From UBA1444 sp964521625 (lineage in GTDB: Bacteria > Bacillota > Negativicutes > UBA1444), in NCBI GenBank assembly GCA_964521625.1, contig CAZFSM010000008.1, positions 62,001-126,000 on the forward strand: DNA of 64,000 nucleotides, read 5' to 3'. Under the pieces are notes generated by a model, which was not told where the DNA came from, ran no database searches, and was given only the letters and a program-made list of their open reading frames with translations. A program made the position numbers and the translations under genes. Positions 53,255 through 61,715 of this stretch are shown here, in pieces. Positions within the stretch are counted from its first letter, which is position 1. Every line of letters starts with the position of its first letter.

Positions 53255-54259
53255 TTATTGGTCTATGTCGTTCTCATGCCGGACCGTCGCCCGGTCAGCG
53301 CGGATAAAATCAAACAGTACCCTGGCCGGGGCTGAATAAAGCTTGAAAAGATCATAGCTTGTATCTGTGGTCACTTTTTGCACGAGCAGACCATCGGCGC
53401 CGAACCAGCGCGGCGCAAGGCCACCCAAGAAAAAGCCGTGCGAACGCAAGATACGAACAGCCTCGCCGATACAGGAACAAGAGGTGTCCAGCCAAACCTG
53501 GATCGAGATCATTTGCTGAGCACTGGCCTCGGCCAGGATGTTTTGCACTACTTCGGGCCAGTCCCTGCCGATATAAAACACGTTGATGCGCAGATTTCGC
53601 GAAGCTGCCAGCGCGTGCGTTTGCAGGGATGTCGGTATGGCATCAGGCAAAGGGTCCACGGATAATCTGCCCACAGGCTCACTCCGAGCGCGGCTGACTG
53701 TCGCCAAAAAATCACTGTACTCGCGCGGCCAGTACGACGGCGCCGCAGCAGGCGGCATCGGAGTGAAAAATTGCACGCAGGATACGCGCGAGAGCCCCTC
53801 GGGGCGATCACGAAAAATCTGCGCGTCAAAAAGATCCAGCTGGATCGTCGAAGCGACCCAACCGGCTTTGGCGCAGAATATCTGGGCGAAATAATGGTGG
53901 CAGACCGGCGAAGCGAAAAGACCGACTACCGGCGATGGCCAGCCAGACTCCCAAAAATTGACCAGCGATGCGCCCACGTCTGTTTGGTTGTATTCGGGAA
54001 CGACCACCAGCCCTTTTTCTTCCCATAGACAAGGATTGGGCGCTTCCGAACCCAACGCGGCATAACCGGCAGGCTGCCCGTCAGCGGTTAAGGCAATTAC
54101 GGCAAACAATTTGCCCTGGTCGATTTTTTGCAGTAAAGCTTCCGGTTGGTAAACAGTCGAATCAATGTAGTCCTCGCCATACATCGAGCGGAAAACTTCG
54201 CCGACAAGCGGCGCTTCCGCCGGACCTACCGAAACTAATCGAAAAAAATCACTCACCAC
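53255..54259 (-). CDS. GNAT-like protein, stand-alone paralogue of the NRPS N-terminal domain
   Basis: About 334 residues. It aligns over its full length with residues 1-335 of the adenylation enzyme at 46226: FRS(V/M)YG(D/E)D, (V)YxPxxL, PAGY, APNPxLWE, HHYxxQI, and GFFLGGLxPRWFGxDGLL, then LYSxxAxxLxxFIRADR. An acetyltransferase role is suggested by the (G)QPAGYAAL and VVVPEYN region, unproven. Start is GTG 54259 (GGAGG 8 nt upstream); TTG 54262 or GTG 54256 are possible. It precedes argC on the same strand; acetylated amino acids may link them, speculatively. Confidence 0.8.
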   Translation of the reverse strand: MVSDFFRLVSVGPAEAPLVGEVFRSMYGEDYIDSTVYQPEALLQKIDQGKLFAVIALTADGQPAGYAALGSEAPNPCLWEEKGLVVVPEYNQTDVGASLVNFWESGWPSPVVGLFASPVCHHYFAQIFCAKAGWVASTIQLDLFDAQIFRDRPEGLSRVSCVQFFTPMPPAAAPSYWPREYSDFLATVSRARSEPVGRLSVDPLPDAIPTSLQTHALAASRNLRINVFYIGRDWPEVVQNILAEASAQQMISIQVWLDTSCSCIGEAVRILRSHGFFLGGLAPRWFGADGLLVQKVTTDTSYDLFKLYSAPARVLFDFIRADRATVRHENDIDQ

Positions 54260-54283
54260 CAAGACCCCCTCCAGTTCCGACCT

Positions 54284-54303
54284 ATTACGTCAAATTACGT
54301 CAA
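54284..54303. repeat. Tandem 10-bp direct repeat upstream of GNAT-like gene
   Basis: ATTACGTCAA occurs twice in a row, 25 bp before the start of the GNAT-like gene. It contains TTGACG-like -35 sequence on the minus strand and could be a regulator site. The rest of 54263-54530 holds only the terminator below and nothing else I recognise. Confidence 0.45.
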
Positions 54304-54447
54304 AGTTATTTCGTCATGCTCCTATCGATGAATTGCGCGGCTTGGGCCAGTAAACAGACTCTAAAATCTATTGTAAAATATAAGTGGTTACTTTGAAAGA
54401 CATAGAGGTAGTATAGTTTGTATTTTTGATTAATCGGCGACTAATGA

Positions 54448-54491
54448 TAAAAAAAGAAAATCCGTGCAGTAATCATTCCTGCATGGATTTT
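54448..54491 (-). terminator. Terminator after small exported protein gene
   Basis: AAAATCC.TGCAG/CTGCA.GGATTTT stem with a T-rich tract TTTTCTTTTTTT on the minus strand. Confidence 0.82.
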
Positions 54492-54530
54492 TTCTATGCA
54501 CAGTATTGCAAGATGCTGCTGTGGACCAAT

Positions 54531-54935
54531 TTATTTGGCTGCAGGCACAGTGAGCTCAAGTTGTTTTGAAATGATTTGATTCGGGCCGGTGATTTTTATT
54601 TTCACCCATAAGTGCTGCATCTGCCCGGTTTTGCTGACATGCAGATGGCTTGTAACATTTTGTGTTCCGGCAGAATTGAAGGTGATTCTGTGAGAATCAG
54701 GTACTTTGACATCACTACGGAGCCAGAAATATTCTACTACTGCCGGACCGTCCACCGTAATCGACCCTGTCAAATCATACCGCAACTCAATATTGTCAAT
54801 GGGTACGGGTGGACTGGACGAAAGGGTTACTTTGGTAACTTTGGCCGGCGCGGAAGGAGTAGCGGATTCGGCAGTGAATGCAGTGAAACAGAGTGCGAGA
54901 ACAAACAGGATGACAATCATTTTCCCATAGCGCAT
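54531..54935 (-). CDS. Small exported protein of unknown function
   Basis: 134 residues. Signal peptide (MIVILFVLALCFTAFTAESA) then a beta-rich domain with DNIELRYDLTGSITVDGPAVVEYFW and HLHVSKTGQMQHLWVKIKI, like Ig-fold domains. No catalytic residues seen. ATG 54935 follows GGAGG by 8 nt. Nineteen nt after the stop of the gene at 54955, likely co-transcribed. Confidence 0.75.
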   Translation of the reverse strand: MRYGKMIVILFVLALCFTAFTAESATPSAPAKVTKVTLSSSPPVPIDNIELRYDLTGSITVDGPAVVEYFWLRSDVKVPDSHRITFNSAGTQNVTSHLHVSKTGQMQHLWVKIKITGPNQIISKQLELTVPAAK

Positions 54936-54954
54936 TTCTGACACCTCCTCTTAG

Positions 54955-55635
54955 TTAAAGGTCAAGTTTGAAGGAGCTCGTGTCACCCCACGTGCCGATT
55001 GCGTTATTCCAGACCCTGATAAAAAACTCCTTGCCATCATAGGCGGCGGGTAGGGTTTTGGGTGGCGTCCAGTTGAAACTTCCCTGAGAAAAAGGAACTG
55101 AAGCCGTGATGACATGTACCGGTTGGTTGTCAGACTTGCGCACAAGTTCGATTTTTCCGGTACCAGGCAGACTTGTGGGTGACCAACGGATGATGCTGGA
55201 TACGCCGGCTGGCCAGACCGTGCCGCGTGTCGGCAGACTGGCGGTTATTTCGGGCGCCTGGAGGGTGAAGGGGTCCGATTCCCCGACAACTTTATTGCCA
55301 TTCATGGTGCGTGCCACTATTTTATGACGTTTGCTCCAGTTGTAGTTGCTTTGGGCGCGGATGTTGCACAGCATCGATTTCTGCGGCTTGCCGATATTGA
55401 CGGCGACGGGGTACTTGACGAAACCGTCGGTATCGACCAGGTCAAACTTGAGCGGACCGGGGTCGCCGCTCCAAGTCCAGGCAACCGTAATTGCTGAACC
55501 GACAACCACTACATCGGAACTCTTGGGTGAGGTAATGTCAATGCCCGGTGTTACCGCAGAGGTGACGTCTGATCCCAGAAGCAGGAATGCCAGTGCCAAA
55601 AGCATGATTGTTAACACTAAATTCTGGTGTTTCAT
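54955..55635 (-). CDS. Exported protein with two Ig-like (Kre9/KNH-type) domains
   Basis: 226 residues. Signal peptide (LTIMLLALAFLLLGSDVTSA), then two Ig-like modules: ITSPKSSDVVVVGSAITVAWTWSG..YNWSKRHKIVART and SLPTRGTVWPAGVSSIIRWSPTSLPG..WNNAIGTWGDTSSFKLDL, each with the (W)-x-x-G-x-x-(I/V)-x-W pattern of Kre9/KNH-type repeats. Likely a surface protein without enzymatic activity. GGGAGG precedes ATG. Operon with the small exported protein downstream. Confidence 0.75.
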   Translation of the reverse strand: MKHQNLVLTIMLLALAFLLLGSDVTSAVTPGIDITSPKSSDVVVVGSAITVAWTWSGDPGPLKFDLVDTDGFVKYPVAVNIGKPQKSMLCNIRAQSNYNWSKRHKIVARTMNGNKVVGESDPFTLQAPEITASLPTRGTVWPAGVSSIIRWSPTSLPGTGKIELVRKSDNQPVHVITASVPFSQGSFNWTPPKTLPAAYDGKEFFIRVWNNAIGTWGDTSSFKLDL

Positions 55636-55772
55636 TGGGTTCCCTCCCCTCGCTTCTGCTCAATGAGTCGCAATATTTTGCGAATATTCAGCTGAATTAG
55701 ATTTTCTATAGAAGTGCAATAAATCCTGCTTGCGAGAGCGGGTAGAAAATACTCAATTTAATGGCTGGTAAG

Positions 55773-56912
55773 TCAAAATCCCCTGCTTGAATTCGAGATA
55801 TCTTTTTCAATCAGGTATTCTTCGAACTTCGCCAAACTTTCGGCAAAGTTTTTCCTGCCCAGTCCCATCCTGAAATATTGTCCTGGGTATAAATAGGTAT
55901 TGGCAGGCAATAGAAGAACCCCTTTATCTTTGACTAAAGCATCGCAAAATTCTTCAATGGGTTCTTCAATATTCATCTTAATAAATGCAACGGGTCCCGC
56001 CATCGGTCGATTGAATACAAACAAATCAGGGTATCTTTTAAAGAACGCGTCGGCGGTTTTCAAATTTTCCCGGATGATCGTTAGATTTCTGCCCAATATT
56101 TCATCACTGTGCTTTAAGGCAACAATGGAGAGAAATTCCGCTGGCCCACTGCTGCAAATACTTGTGTAGTGCTTCATTTTGATCAATTGGTTGCCAAGTT
56201 CCTGATCTCTGGTCGCTAACCAACCGATCCGCAGTCCGGCCAGACCATAGGATTTTGACATCACTCCCAGGGAGATACCTTTTTCGTAGCAATCGGCAAG
56301 CCAAGGACGCGGAATGCCGTCGAGTTCGACCCCTTTGTAAACTTCGTCACAAAACACGTAGATATCATGTTTCTTGGCTATTGCCACAATGGCGGCGATT
56401 TCTTCTTGCGTCAGCGTATAGCCGGTAGGATTGTTGGGGCTATTCAGCACGATAAGCTTTGTATTTGGCCTGATCAACGGTTCCAGTTGGTTGATATCCA
56501 GTAGCCAGCCATTCTGCCCTTGTGCGAAAGACCAGCGGGAAACTTCACAGCCAATTGCATTTGCCACTTCAAAAAGTGACTGGTATATTGGAAATTGGCT
56601 AATCACGTGATCGCCTTTGTCTAACAGGACATTCATAAAATTAAAGATCGGCTCTTGCGCGCCTGCATGGACAATGATATTTTCTGGCGTCATTGTGGTG
56701 TATAAATCGGAAATTGCCTTTCTGAGCACTGGATTTCCGGACACTTCGGTATAGCCAAGCCGAAGATTTGAAAATTCTGCTATGGCCCCCGGCTCAAAAC
56801 GGAGCAAATCCTGAATCGACATCGATTCGCAATCTGACTGCGTCAGCAAATAGGGTGCCGTGAATTCATGTTTGCCAAAATACATTTCTAATTTGAACTC
56901 TTCGATTTTCAT
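55773..56912 (-). CDS. PLP-dependent aminotransferase, class I/II fold
   Basis: 379 residues from the ATG at 56912. Fold-type I aminotransferase: VHAGAQEPIFNF, NSPNNPTGY (PLP/substrate binding), CDEVYKG, and catalytic Lys in MSKSYGLAGLRIGW (near 230 from this start), plus Arg in FRMGLGR. The starting KIEEFKLEMYFGKHEF segment resembles capreomycidine synthase-type enzymes. The open frame extends to 57026, but that extension has no ribosome site. Divergent from TetR; substrate unknown. Confidence 0.88.
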   Translation of the reverse strand: MKIEEFKLEMYFGKHEFTAPYLLTQSDCESMSIQDLLRFEPGAIAEFSNLRLGYTEVSGNPVLRKAISDLYTTMTPENIIVHAGAQEPIFNFMNVLLDKGDHVISQFPIYQSLFEVANAIGCEVSRWSFAQGQNGWLLDINQLEPLIRPNTKLIVLNSPNNPTGYTLTQEEIAAIVAIAKKHDIYVFCDEVYKGVELDGIPRPWLADCYEKGISLGVMSKSYGLAGLRIGWLATRDQELGNQLIKMKHYTSICSSGPAEFLSIVALKHSDEILGRNLTIIRENLKTADAFFKRYPDLFVFNRPMAGPVAFIKMNIEEPIEEFCDALVKDKGVLLLPANTYLYPGQYFRMGLGRKNFAESLAKFEEYLIEKDISNSSRGF

Positions 56913-57121
56913 ACCCTTCACCCACTCTTTGCCATTACTTCCATTCTGCATTATACCAAGTTCAAAGGCTCCAACCAATGGTCGTTCACCTTCGGGTGGG
57001 GAATAAATTCGGTACAAGTATCCCAATTTCGCAATTACCGTTTCTGTGGCAAATCCATATGCGGCTCCGCCGCCAGTTGACAGAAATAAGATCGAACCGT
57101 AAAATATGAACGAAGAATAAT

Positions 57122-57138
57122 ATTGAACTTAGTTCAAT
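57122..57138. promoter_or_regulatory. TetR operator candidate
   Basis: ATTGAAC-TTA-GTTCAAT, a perfect palindrome 37 bp before the TetR start, in the region shared with the divergent aminotransferase. The rest of 56913-57174 shows nothing else definite. Confidence 0.65.
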
Positions 57139-57174
57139 TATTTACGGAGTGCAAAAAGTTGCTGAGGTGAAAAC

Positions 57175-57807
57175 ATGACCGTTAATAAGGCCCCAGCTGA
57201 AACCAGAATGGAAAGAAAAAAATCTGAAATGAAACAAAAAATTACTGCGGTGGCAATGAACCTATTCAAGACACAGGGAGTCGACGCGACCACAATGGAG
57301 CAAATCGCCGCGCAAGTCGACATTGCCAAAGGGACGCTATATAATTACTTCCCCGTCAAAGAGGCAATCATTGACGAATATATCAAACATACATTCCGGG
57401 ATAAGAATGTTGATAGAGTTCGGCAGATCGCAAAAATGCCGGATACTTGTACTCGAATGACGACGATTTTCGAGGAATTAATCGTAGGGGTGCAGGCACA
57501 AAAGGACATCTTTGCGAAATATGTCGTCTATCGGATGCAGAGCATGGTTTCTTTTCATCAAGATGACAATGAAAAAAGCGGCTTTTTTCTGGTAGCTACC
57601 GAAATCATCAGGCTTGGGCAAAAGAGTGGTGAAATAAGAGACGATTTGCCAGTAAATATATTGGTTGAGTTGTTTGAGTTTGCGTTTATTGAAGTCGTCA
57701 AGCAATGTTATCTGGAACCGGAGACGTTCAACGCTAAAGAGACTATTGCGCGTTGTGTCAATCTCTGTATACATGGGGCCGGGCGGAAAACCAGCGAGCA
57801 AACCTGA
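57175..57807 (+). CDS. TetR-family transcriptional regulator
   Basis: 210 residues. N-terminal HTH (MEQIAAQVDIAKGTLYNYFPVKEAIIDEYI, about 40-70) and a helical ligand domain. GAGGTG precedes the ATG. The adjacent palindrome suggests autoregulation, with possible control of the divergent aminotransferase and the hydrolase downstream. Confidence 0.93.
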   Translation: MTVNKAPAETRMERKKSEMKQKITAVAMNLFKTQGVDATTMEQIAAQVDIAKGTLYNYFPVKEAIIDEYIKHTFRDKNVDRVRQIAKMPDTCTRMTTIFEELIVGVQAQKDIFAKYVVYRMQSMVSFHQDDNEKSGFFLVATEIIRLGQKSGEIRDDLPVNILVELFEFAFIEVVKQCYLEPETFNAKETIARCVNLCIHGAGRKTSEQT

Positions 57808-57845
57808 TATCGTTGAAATAAATAACTAATAAAGGAGAACGTGAT

Positions 57846-58772
57846 ATGCCCAGTTTGCGTGGACGCATAATTAAATTTTTATTGCAAAACCGGCATTGGA
57901 TGCAATTTCAATTGAAAAAGAAGAGAATTGACTGGAGTCAACATGATGCCATATTGAACTTTCGTCAAGAAGTTGAAGCCGGTGCAGAAAAATTTGGCAA
58001 AGTTTCCAAGGATATCGTCATATCGCCTGTAAATATAGACGGTCTTTACGCCGAATGGCTGATCCCGACGGGGGTGACAAAAGAAAAGATCATACTATAT
58101 TTTCACGGCGGCGGGTATGTCTGCGGCTCGTGCCGGGCACATCGCTCCATTACTGCAAAATTTGTTATGGGTAGCCAGACCGGTGCATTGCTGTTTGACT
58201 ATCGCTTGGCGCCGGAAAACCCATATCCAGCTGGCTTGGAGGATGCCTTAAAGGCATACCGCTGGCTGCTGGACGAGGGAATCAAATCGTCCGGCATCGT
58301 ATTTGTGGGCGATTCCGGCGGTGGCGGTTTATTATTGGGCACTTTACTTGCGTTGCGGGATCAGGGAACGCCTCTGCCAGCCGCGGCAGTGGCTTACTCG
58401 CCTATAACCGATCTGAAGTGCGCCGGAGAGTCTCATCGTACAAAAGCAAATGTCTGTTTGTCACCGGAAGGAATGGCGATAGCTGTGGCAAGGCATTATG
58501 CGGGAGAAAACGGATATGAAATACCTTATGCTTCACCGCTTTGCGGGGAACTGCATGGACTACCGCCATTGTTGATCTATGCCGGTGAAGATGAGATCCT
58601 GCGCGATGACTCTGTTCAATTCGCGGCAAAAGCAAAAACTGCAGGTGTCGATGTCACTTTAAGAGTGGGGGAGGGCATGTTTCATTGTTATCCCGCAACT
58701 TCCCCGCTTTTTCCCGAAGCCGTCGAAGCCATGAATGAGATATGCACTTTCATACGCCAACATCTGCGCTAA
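57846..58772 (+). CDS. HSL-family alpha/beta hydrolase (esterase/lipase)
   Basis: 308 residues. Oxyanion-hole motif HGGGYVCG (near 82), nucleophile GDSGGGG (near 158), acid D in AGEDEILRDD and base H in GMFHCYP, as in hormone-sensitive-lipase-type esterases. A Cys- and Tyr-rich region suits a small-ester substrate. It lies 38 nt after tetR with AAAGGAG before the ATG, so it is probably under that repressor. Confidence 0.93.
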   Translation: MPSLRGRIIKFLLQNRHWMQFQLKKKRIDWSQHDAILNFRQEVEAGAEKFGKVSKDIVISPVNIDGLYAEWLIPTGVTKEKIILYFHGGGYVCGSCRAHRSITAKFVMGSQTGALLFDYRLAPENPYPAGLEDALKAYRWLLDEGIKSSGIVFVGDSGGGGLLLGTLLALRDQGTPLPAAAVAYSPITDLKCAGESHRTKANVCLSPEGMAIAVARHYAGENGYEIPYASPLCGELHGLPPLLIYAGEDEILRDDSVQFAAKAKTAGVDVTLRVGEGMFHCYPATSPLFPEAVEAMNEICTFIRQHLR

Positions 58773-58800
58773 AATTGGGTGGAGTTGATTGGTGGCAGCA
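58771..58800. repeat. Dispersed repeat copy D (partial)
   Basis: AAAATTGGGTGGAGTTGATTGGTGGCAGC, just after the hydrolase stop, resembles the (G)GATTTGAxTGGTGGxGGC core of copies A-C. Read on the minus strand it gives GCTGCCACCA after GGTTCGCATTATT, a tRNA 3'-end-like look. Confidence 0.4.
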
Positions 58801-58861
58801 ATAATGCGAACCAGATATACTATAGTTAACCCCTGAGAAATAGAGTAAGGAGAATCAATAC

Positions 58862-59314
58862 ATGCCATTTCGGAAAAAAGACACATACGAAGATGTTTAT
58901 AAGTGGCGCCGCCACAATAATGGGACCTGCTTTTATTGTTATGAAGATAAACCTGTCGCATACGCTTTCGTTGGCGAAAAAGGCATTTGCCAGGAATGCC
59001 TGGACCACTTTAAAGTGGGACACGCCGGCACAGATCGGCACGTAATCACCTACCTGACAAATGGGCTGAAGAGTCATGAAGAAACGGTCGACTGGCTGAA
59101 GAAGCACGGCTTAAAGTTGGCGCCTAACGGCAAAATGAATGATGTTCATTATTATATTGGCATTAACAATCTGGGAATCTTTAATAACTATTGCGATATT
59201 ATTTATGGGTTTGTCGATATCTCCACTGTGGATAGTGTCATTGCGAAAAAAATTGTGAATAGCTATAATGAAATAGAAATATTTAAGGGTGGCAGCATTC
59301 GCATAATATTTTAA
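58862..59314 (+). CDS. Small protein with a four-cysteine zinc ribbon
   Basis: 150 residues. Two CxxC pairs (CFYC at 23-26, and CQEC near 43-46) can bind one zinc; the rest (DRHVITYLTNGLKSHEETVDWLKKHGLKL) is not recognised. AAGGAG precedes ATG. No family found. Lies between a hydrolase and the methyltransferase leader. Confidence 0.65.
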   Translation: MPFRKKDTYEDVYKWRRHNNGTCFYCYEDKPVAYAFVGEKGICQECLDHFKVGHAGTDRHVITYLTNGLKSHEETVDWLKKHGLKLAPNGKMNDVHYYIGINNLGIFNNYCDIIYGFVDISTVDSVIAKKIVNSYNEIEIFKGGSIRIIF

Positions 59315-59346
59315 TGATATCGGCAGCGATGCGAAGGGGTGAATTG

Positions 59347-59495
59347 ATGTCGGTCGTTCTGTAAGAGCTTAGGTTACGGACATAAAACGAGCAGTGTACT
59401 GCTTTATTTGTGTTACCATAAACTGCCTTACAGAGAACACACAGCCATTTCAATGGTGTAATTTGTAGCGCAGTAGTAGCATACTGCGTTTTTTT
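59347..59495 (+). promoter_or_regulatory. Leader with short ORF and terminator ahead of methyltransferase (attenuator candidate)
   Basis: A five-codon ORF (MSVVL, 59347-59364) follows AAGGGGTG. Downstream AGCAG/CTGCT can form a hairpin (59391-59404), and CGCAGTA-GTAGCA-TACTGCG plus TTTTTTT (59469-59495) is an intrinsic terminator. TACTGC of the first hairpin can instead pair with GCAGTA of the terminator, an antiterminator layout. This resembles ribosome-stalling control of antibiotic-resistance genes. Confidence 0.5.
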
Positions 59496-59536
59496 ATTTT
59501 CTTTCTGTAAGGCTAAAAAAGAAAGGAAGAGTAGAA

Positions 59537-60262
59537 ATGTATACATTTACAAACCGATTCATTGCTGATCATAACAACATGGAGTTTTTGAAAAAAACCA
59601 TGATGGGACCGAATGCTATGCGGGTATCAGAGGAATTGACGTCGCATCTCGACATCAATGAGAAATTGCGGATACTTGACCTCGGCTGCGGCTGCGGTCT
59701 TTCCACGCTGCTCTTGACAAAAAAATACGGTGCGTCTGTTTTCGCCGCCGACCTTTGGATTTCACCGACGGAGAATTATGGCAGGTTCCAATCGATGGGG
59801 ATTGCTGACAAGGCCGTGCCGATTTCCGTAGACGCGACCAAAGGGCTGCCGTTTGCAAACGGATATTTTGACCTGTTGTTTAGCGTGGATGCCTATCATT
59901 ATTTCGGCGATACGGAGGAAATGCTCCCAGCGATCATTCCTCACATAAAAAAAGGCGGCTATATTGCCGTGGCGGTTCCCGGGATAAAATATGAGTTTGG
60001 CGAAAACGTTCCGGCAGAAATGCAGCCGTTTTGGAATGACGAGATCGCAAGAACCATACGCTCGCTTGACTGGTGGAAGGAGCTATGGGGGAGGGAGGCG
60101 GGCATTGAACTGGTTGATGTCCGCGAAATGGCCTGCTGCAAAAAGGCGTGGGACGAGTGGCTTTCCGCTTACCATCCCGTTGTGACGGGAGACATAGAAA
60201 TGATGAAAGCTGAAAACGGACAGTACTTTAATCTCATTCAACTGATTGCCAAGGTCATCTAG
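59537..60262 (+). CDS. Class I SAM-dependent methyltransferase
   Basis: 241 residues. Motif I LDLGCGCGLS (about 46-56), acidic post-motif VFAADLW, motif II-like FDLLFSVDAYHYFG (near 115) and KKGGYIAVAVPG. The rest (residues 165-240) forms a C-terminal cap. Members methylate small molecules; the substrate cannot be read. The leader with a terminator suggests conditional expression. ATG follows AAGGAAGAG. Confidence 0.88.
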   Translation: MYTFTNRFIADHNNMEFLKKTMMGPNAMRVSEELTSHLDINEKLRILDLGCGCGLSTLLLTKKYGASVFAADLWISPTENYGRFQSMGIADKAVPISVDATKGLPFANGYFDLLFSVDAYHYFGDTEEMLPAIIPHIKKGGYIAVAVPGIKYEFGENVPAEMQPFWNDEIARTIRSLDWWKELWGREAGIELVDVREMACCKKAWDEWLSAYHPVVTGDIEMMKAENGQYFNLIQLIAKVI

Positions 60263-60274
60263 CCGACAAACTAC

Positions 60275-60303
60275 AAGAGCCCGCGAATTTTTCGCGGGCT
60301 CTT
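60275..60303. terminator. Terminator between methyltransferase and SIMPL genes
   Basis: AAGAGCCCGCGAA/TTCGCGGGCTCTT with a 3-nt loop between convergent genes. Poor T-tracts on both strands. Confidence 0.65.
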
Positions 60304-60319
60304 AGTCATTGGGCATTTG

Positions 60320-61087
60320 TTATTCTAAGAAGAAAACGATCTCGCTTACGACTCTGGCTTTTTGAACTTTTTGTTTTCCGCCGCTTGCATTAGAGTGATA
60401 AATTTCTGAAAGAGAAATTTGCCCTTGTGAAGCAGTCTTTATTTTGCCTAATTTTGCTTGCGAATCGTTTGCAAATTGCTGACCGGCGATGCGTGCGTTT
60501 TTGGTGCTTTCAGCGATTAATTGCGGCTTTATTGAATTTAGTTCGGGATAAGTATAGACAGTCTTTATATTCGATGTTAAATCTTTGGTAACCAAATCCA
60601 AGTTTATTTGCGCTGCTTTATTCTCTATCGTTTCTGCGTCTTTTGATTTAACTGTCAGGGTTTGTCCAACGGTATAGCGGTCTATTTTTACTTGTACCGG
60701 TAATCCGTTTTGCATGCGGGTTTCGTAATATTTTTGTCGGTCGGTTACATCTAGATTGCCTATTGTAATGTCATTTGTGTTGTATCCAATGCTTGTTAAA
60801 TAACCAATAATGGCGCTTTTCTTATTTTCTGTTTGCTTAATGATATTCTGAAAATCATCGCCCGAAAGCGAAAAAGTTAAGGCAATCGTAGCGGAAGTCG
60901 CCTTCATATCCATTTCAGCTAAGCCGTTTACGGTGACTATGCGGTCTTTGTCACTAAATGTTTTTAGCCCTTGGAAAATGAAAAAACCTAACACACAAAG
61001 ACCGAGCAATAGCGAAAGACTTAAAATAACTGTTTTGGCTACACCTTTGTTTTCCGGATTATTGTTTGTAAGACTGGTGCTTTCCAT
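60320..61087 (-). CDS. SIMPL-domain (DUF541) protein, membrane anchored
   Basis: 255 residues from ATG 61087. One TM helix (about 22-42, TVILSLSLLLGLCVLGFFIF), then a periplasmic SIMPL/DUF541 domain: IVTVNGLAEMDMKATSATIALTFS, NDITIGNLDVTDR, VGQTLTVKSKDAETI, and YPELNSIKPQLIAESTKNARIAGQQFA. Such proteins link to oxidative or envelope stress. The longer frame to 61144 lacks a good ribosome site. Confidence 0.88.
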   Translation of the reverse strand: MESTSLTNNNPENKGVAKTVILSLSLLLGLCVLGFFIFQGLKTFSDKDRIVTVNGLAEMDMKATSATIALTFSLSGDDFQNIIKQTENKKSAIIGYLTSIGYNTNDITIGNLDVTDRQKYYETRMQNGLPVQVKIDRYTVGQTLTVKSKDAETIENKAAQINLDLVTKDLTSNIKTVYTYPELNSIKPQLIAESTKNARIAGQQFANDSQAKLGKIKTASQGQISLSEIYHSNASGGKQKVQKARVVSEIVFFLE

Positions 61088-61235
61088 ATAAGATTCAGCC
61101 CCTTTCCTAAATGCCGTTTCTGGATTCTCAGAACAGCAGTCCATTGGCGGGATTAATCTATTAATAACATAAATAAGGGTAAAATGAAAGGAGTTTTTAA
61201 AATACTAATTATTAGATACACCGGTCGAGTCGCCG

Positions 61236-61709
61236 CTACTCTTTGCTAACCCTGACCTCGCAGTTAACTGTCTTGGCTGCCGTATTAGCCGGTTGCCAAC
61301 TACGTCGCAGCGAAAAAACAATGATTTCCTGACCGGCAGTGTCTGGTTTGGCTTGAAGAATATATACCGTACGCATTTTGCCGCCTGCCAGGTTTGGCGT
61401 TTCCATCACCGAATAACTAGTCTCTACCTTAACCAACTGTAACGCTTTATTGAGCAATTCCCATTCATAGCCAGTGCCGCTGGCCGCAAATAATTCGACC
61501 TTGAAAAAATCGCCTGCTTTGATATCAACAACCAATCCTTCGCTGGTTGCATTATCGGCAGATGCTTTAACCGTTATGGCTATGGGCGGTTCCTGAACTG
61601 TCACGTCCGCCGCCCAAGTCACGGCTGGCGCCATACTCCAGATAAGGAATAGCACGATTAACAGGGTCAACATCTTCTTGAGCATTTCTCCATAGGGGAT
61701 TTTCTCCAT
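61236..61709 (-). CDS. Exported chagasin-like (I42) protease inhibitor
   Basis: 157 residues. Signal peptide (MLTLLIVLFLIWSMAPAVTWAA) then a chagasin-type Ig domain with AGDFFKVELFAASGTGYEWELL (the (T)GYxW loop that blocks cysteine proteases), the GGKMRTVYILQA strand and a final RRSWQP loop in place of RPW. ATG at 61709 has AGGTGG 9 nt upstream; GTG 61715 is possible. Family match is by the loop pattern only. Confidence 0.75.
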   Translation of the reverse strand: MEKIPYGEMLKKMLTLLIVLFLIWSMAPAVTWAADVTVQEPPIAITVKASADNATSEGLVVDIKAGDFFKVELFAASGTGYEWELLNKALQLVKVETSYSVMETPNLAGGKMRTVYILQAKPDTAGQEIIVFSLRRSWQPANTAAKTVNCEVRVSKE

Positions 61710-61715
61710 ATCCAC

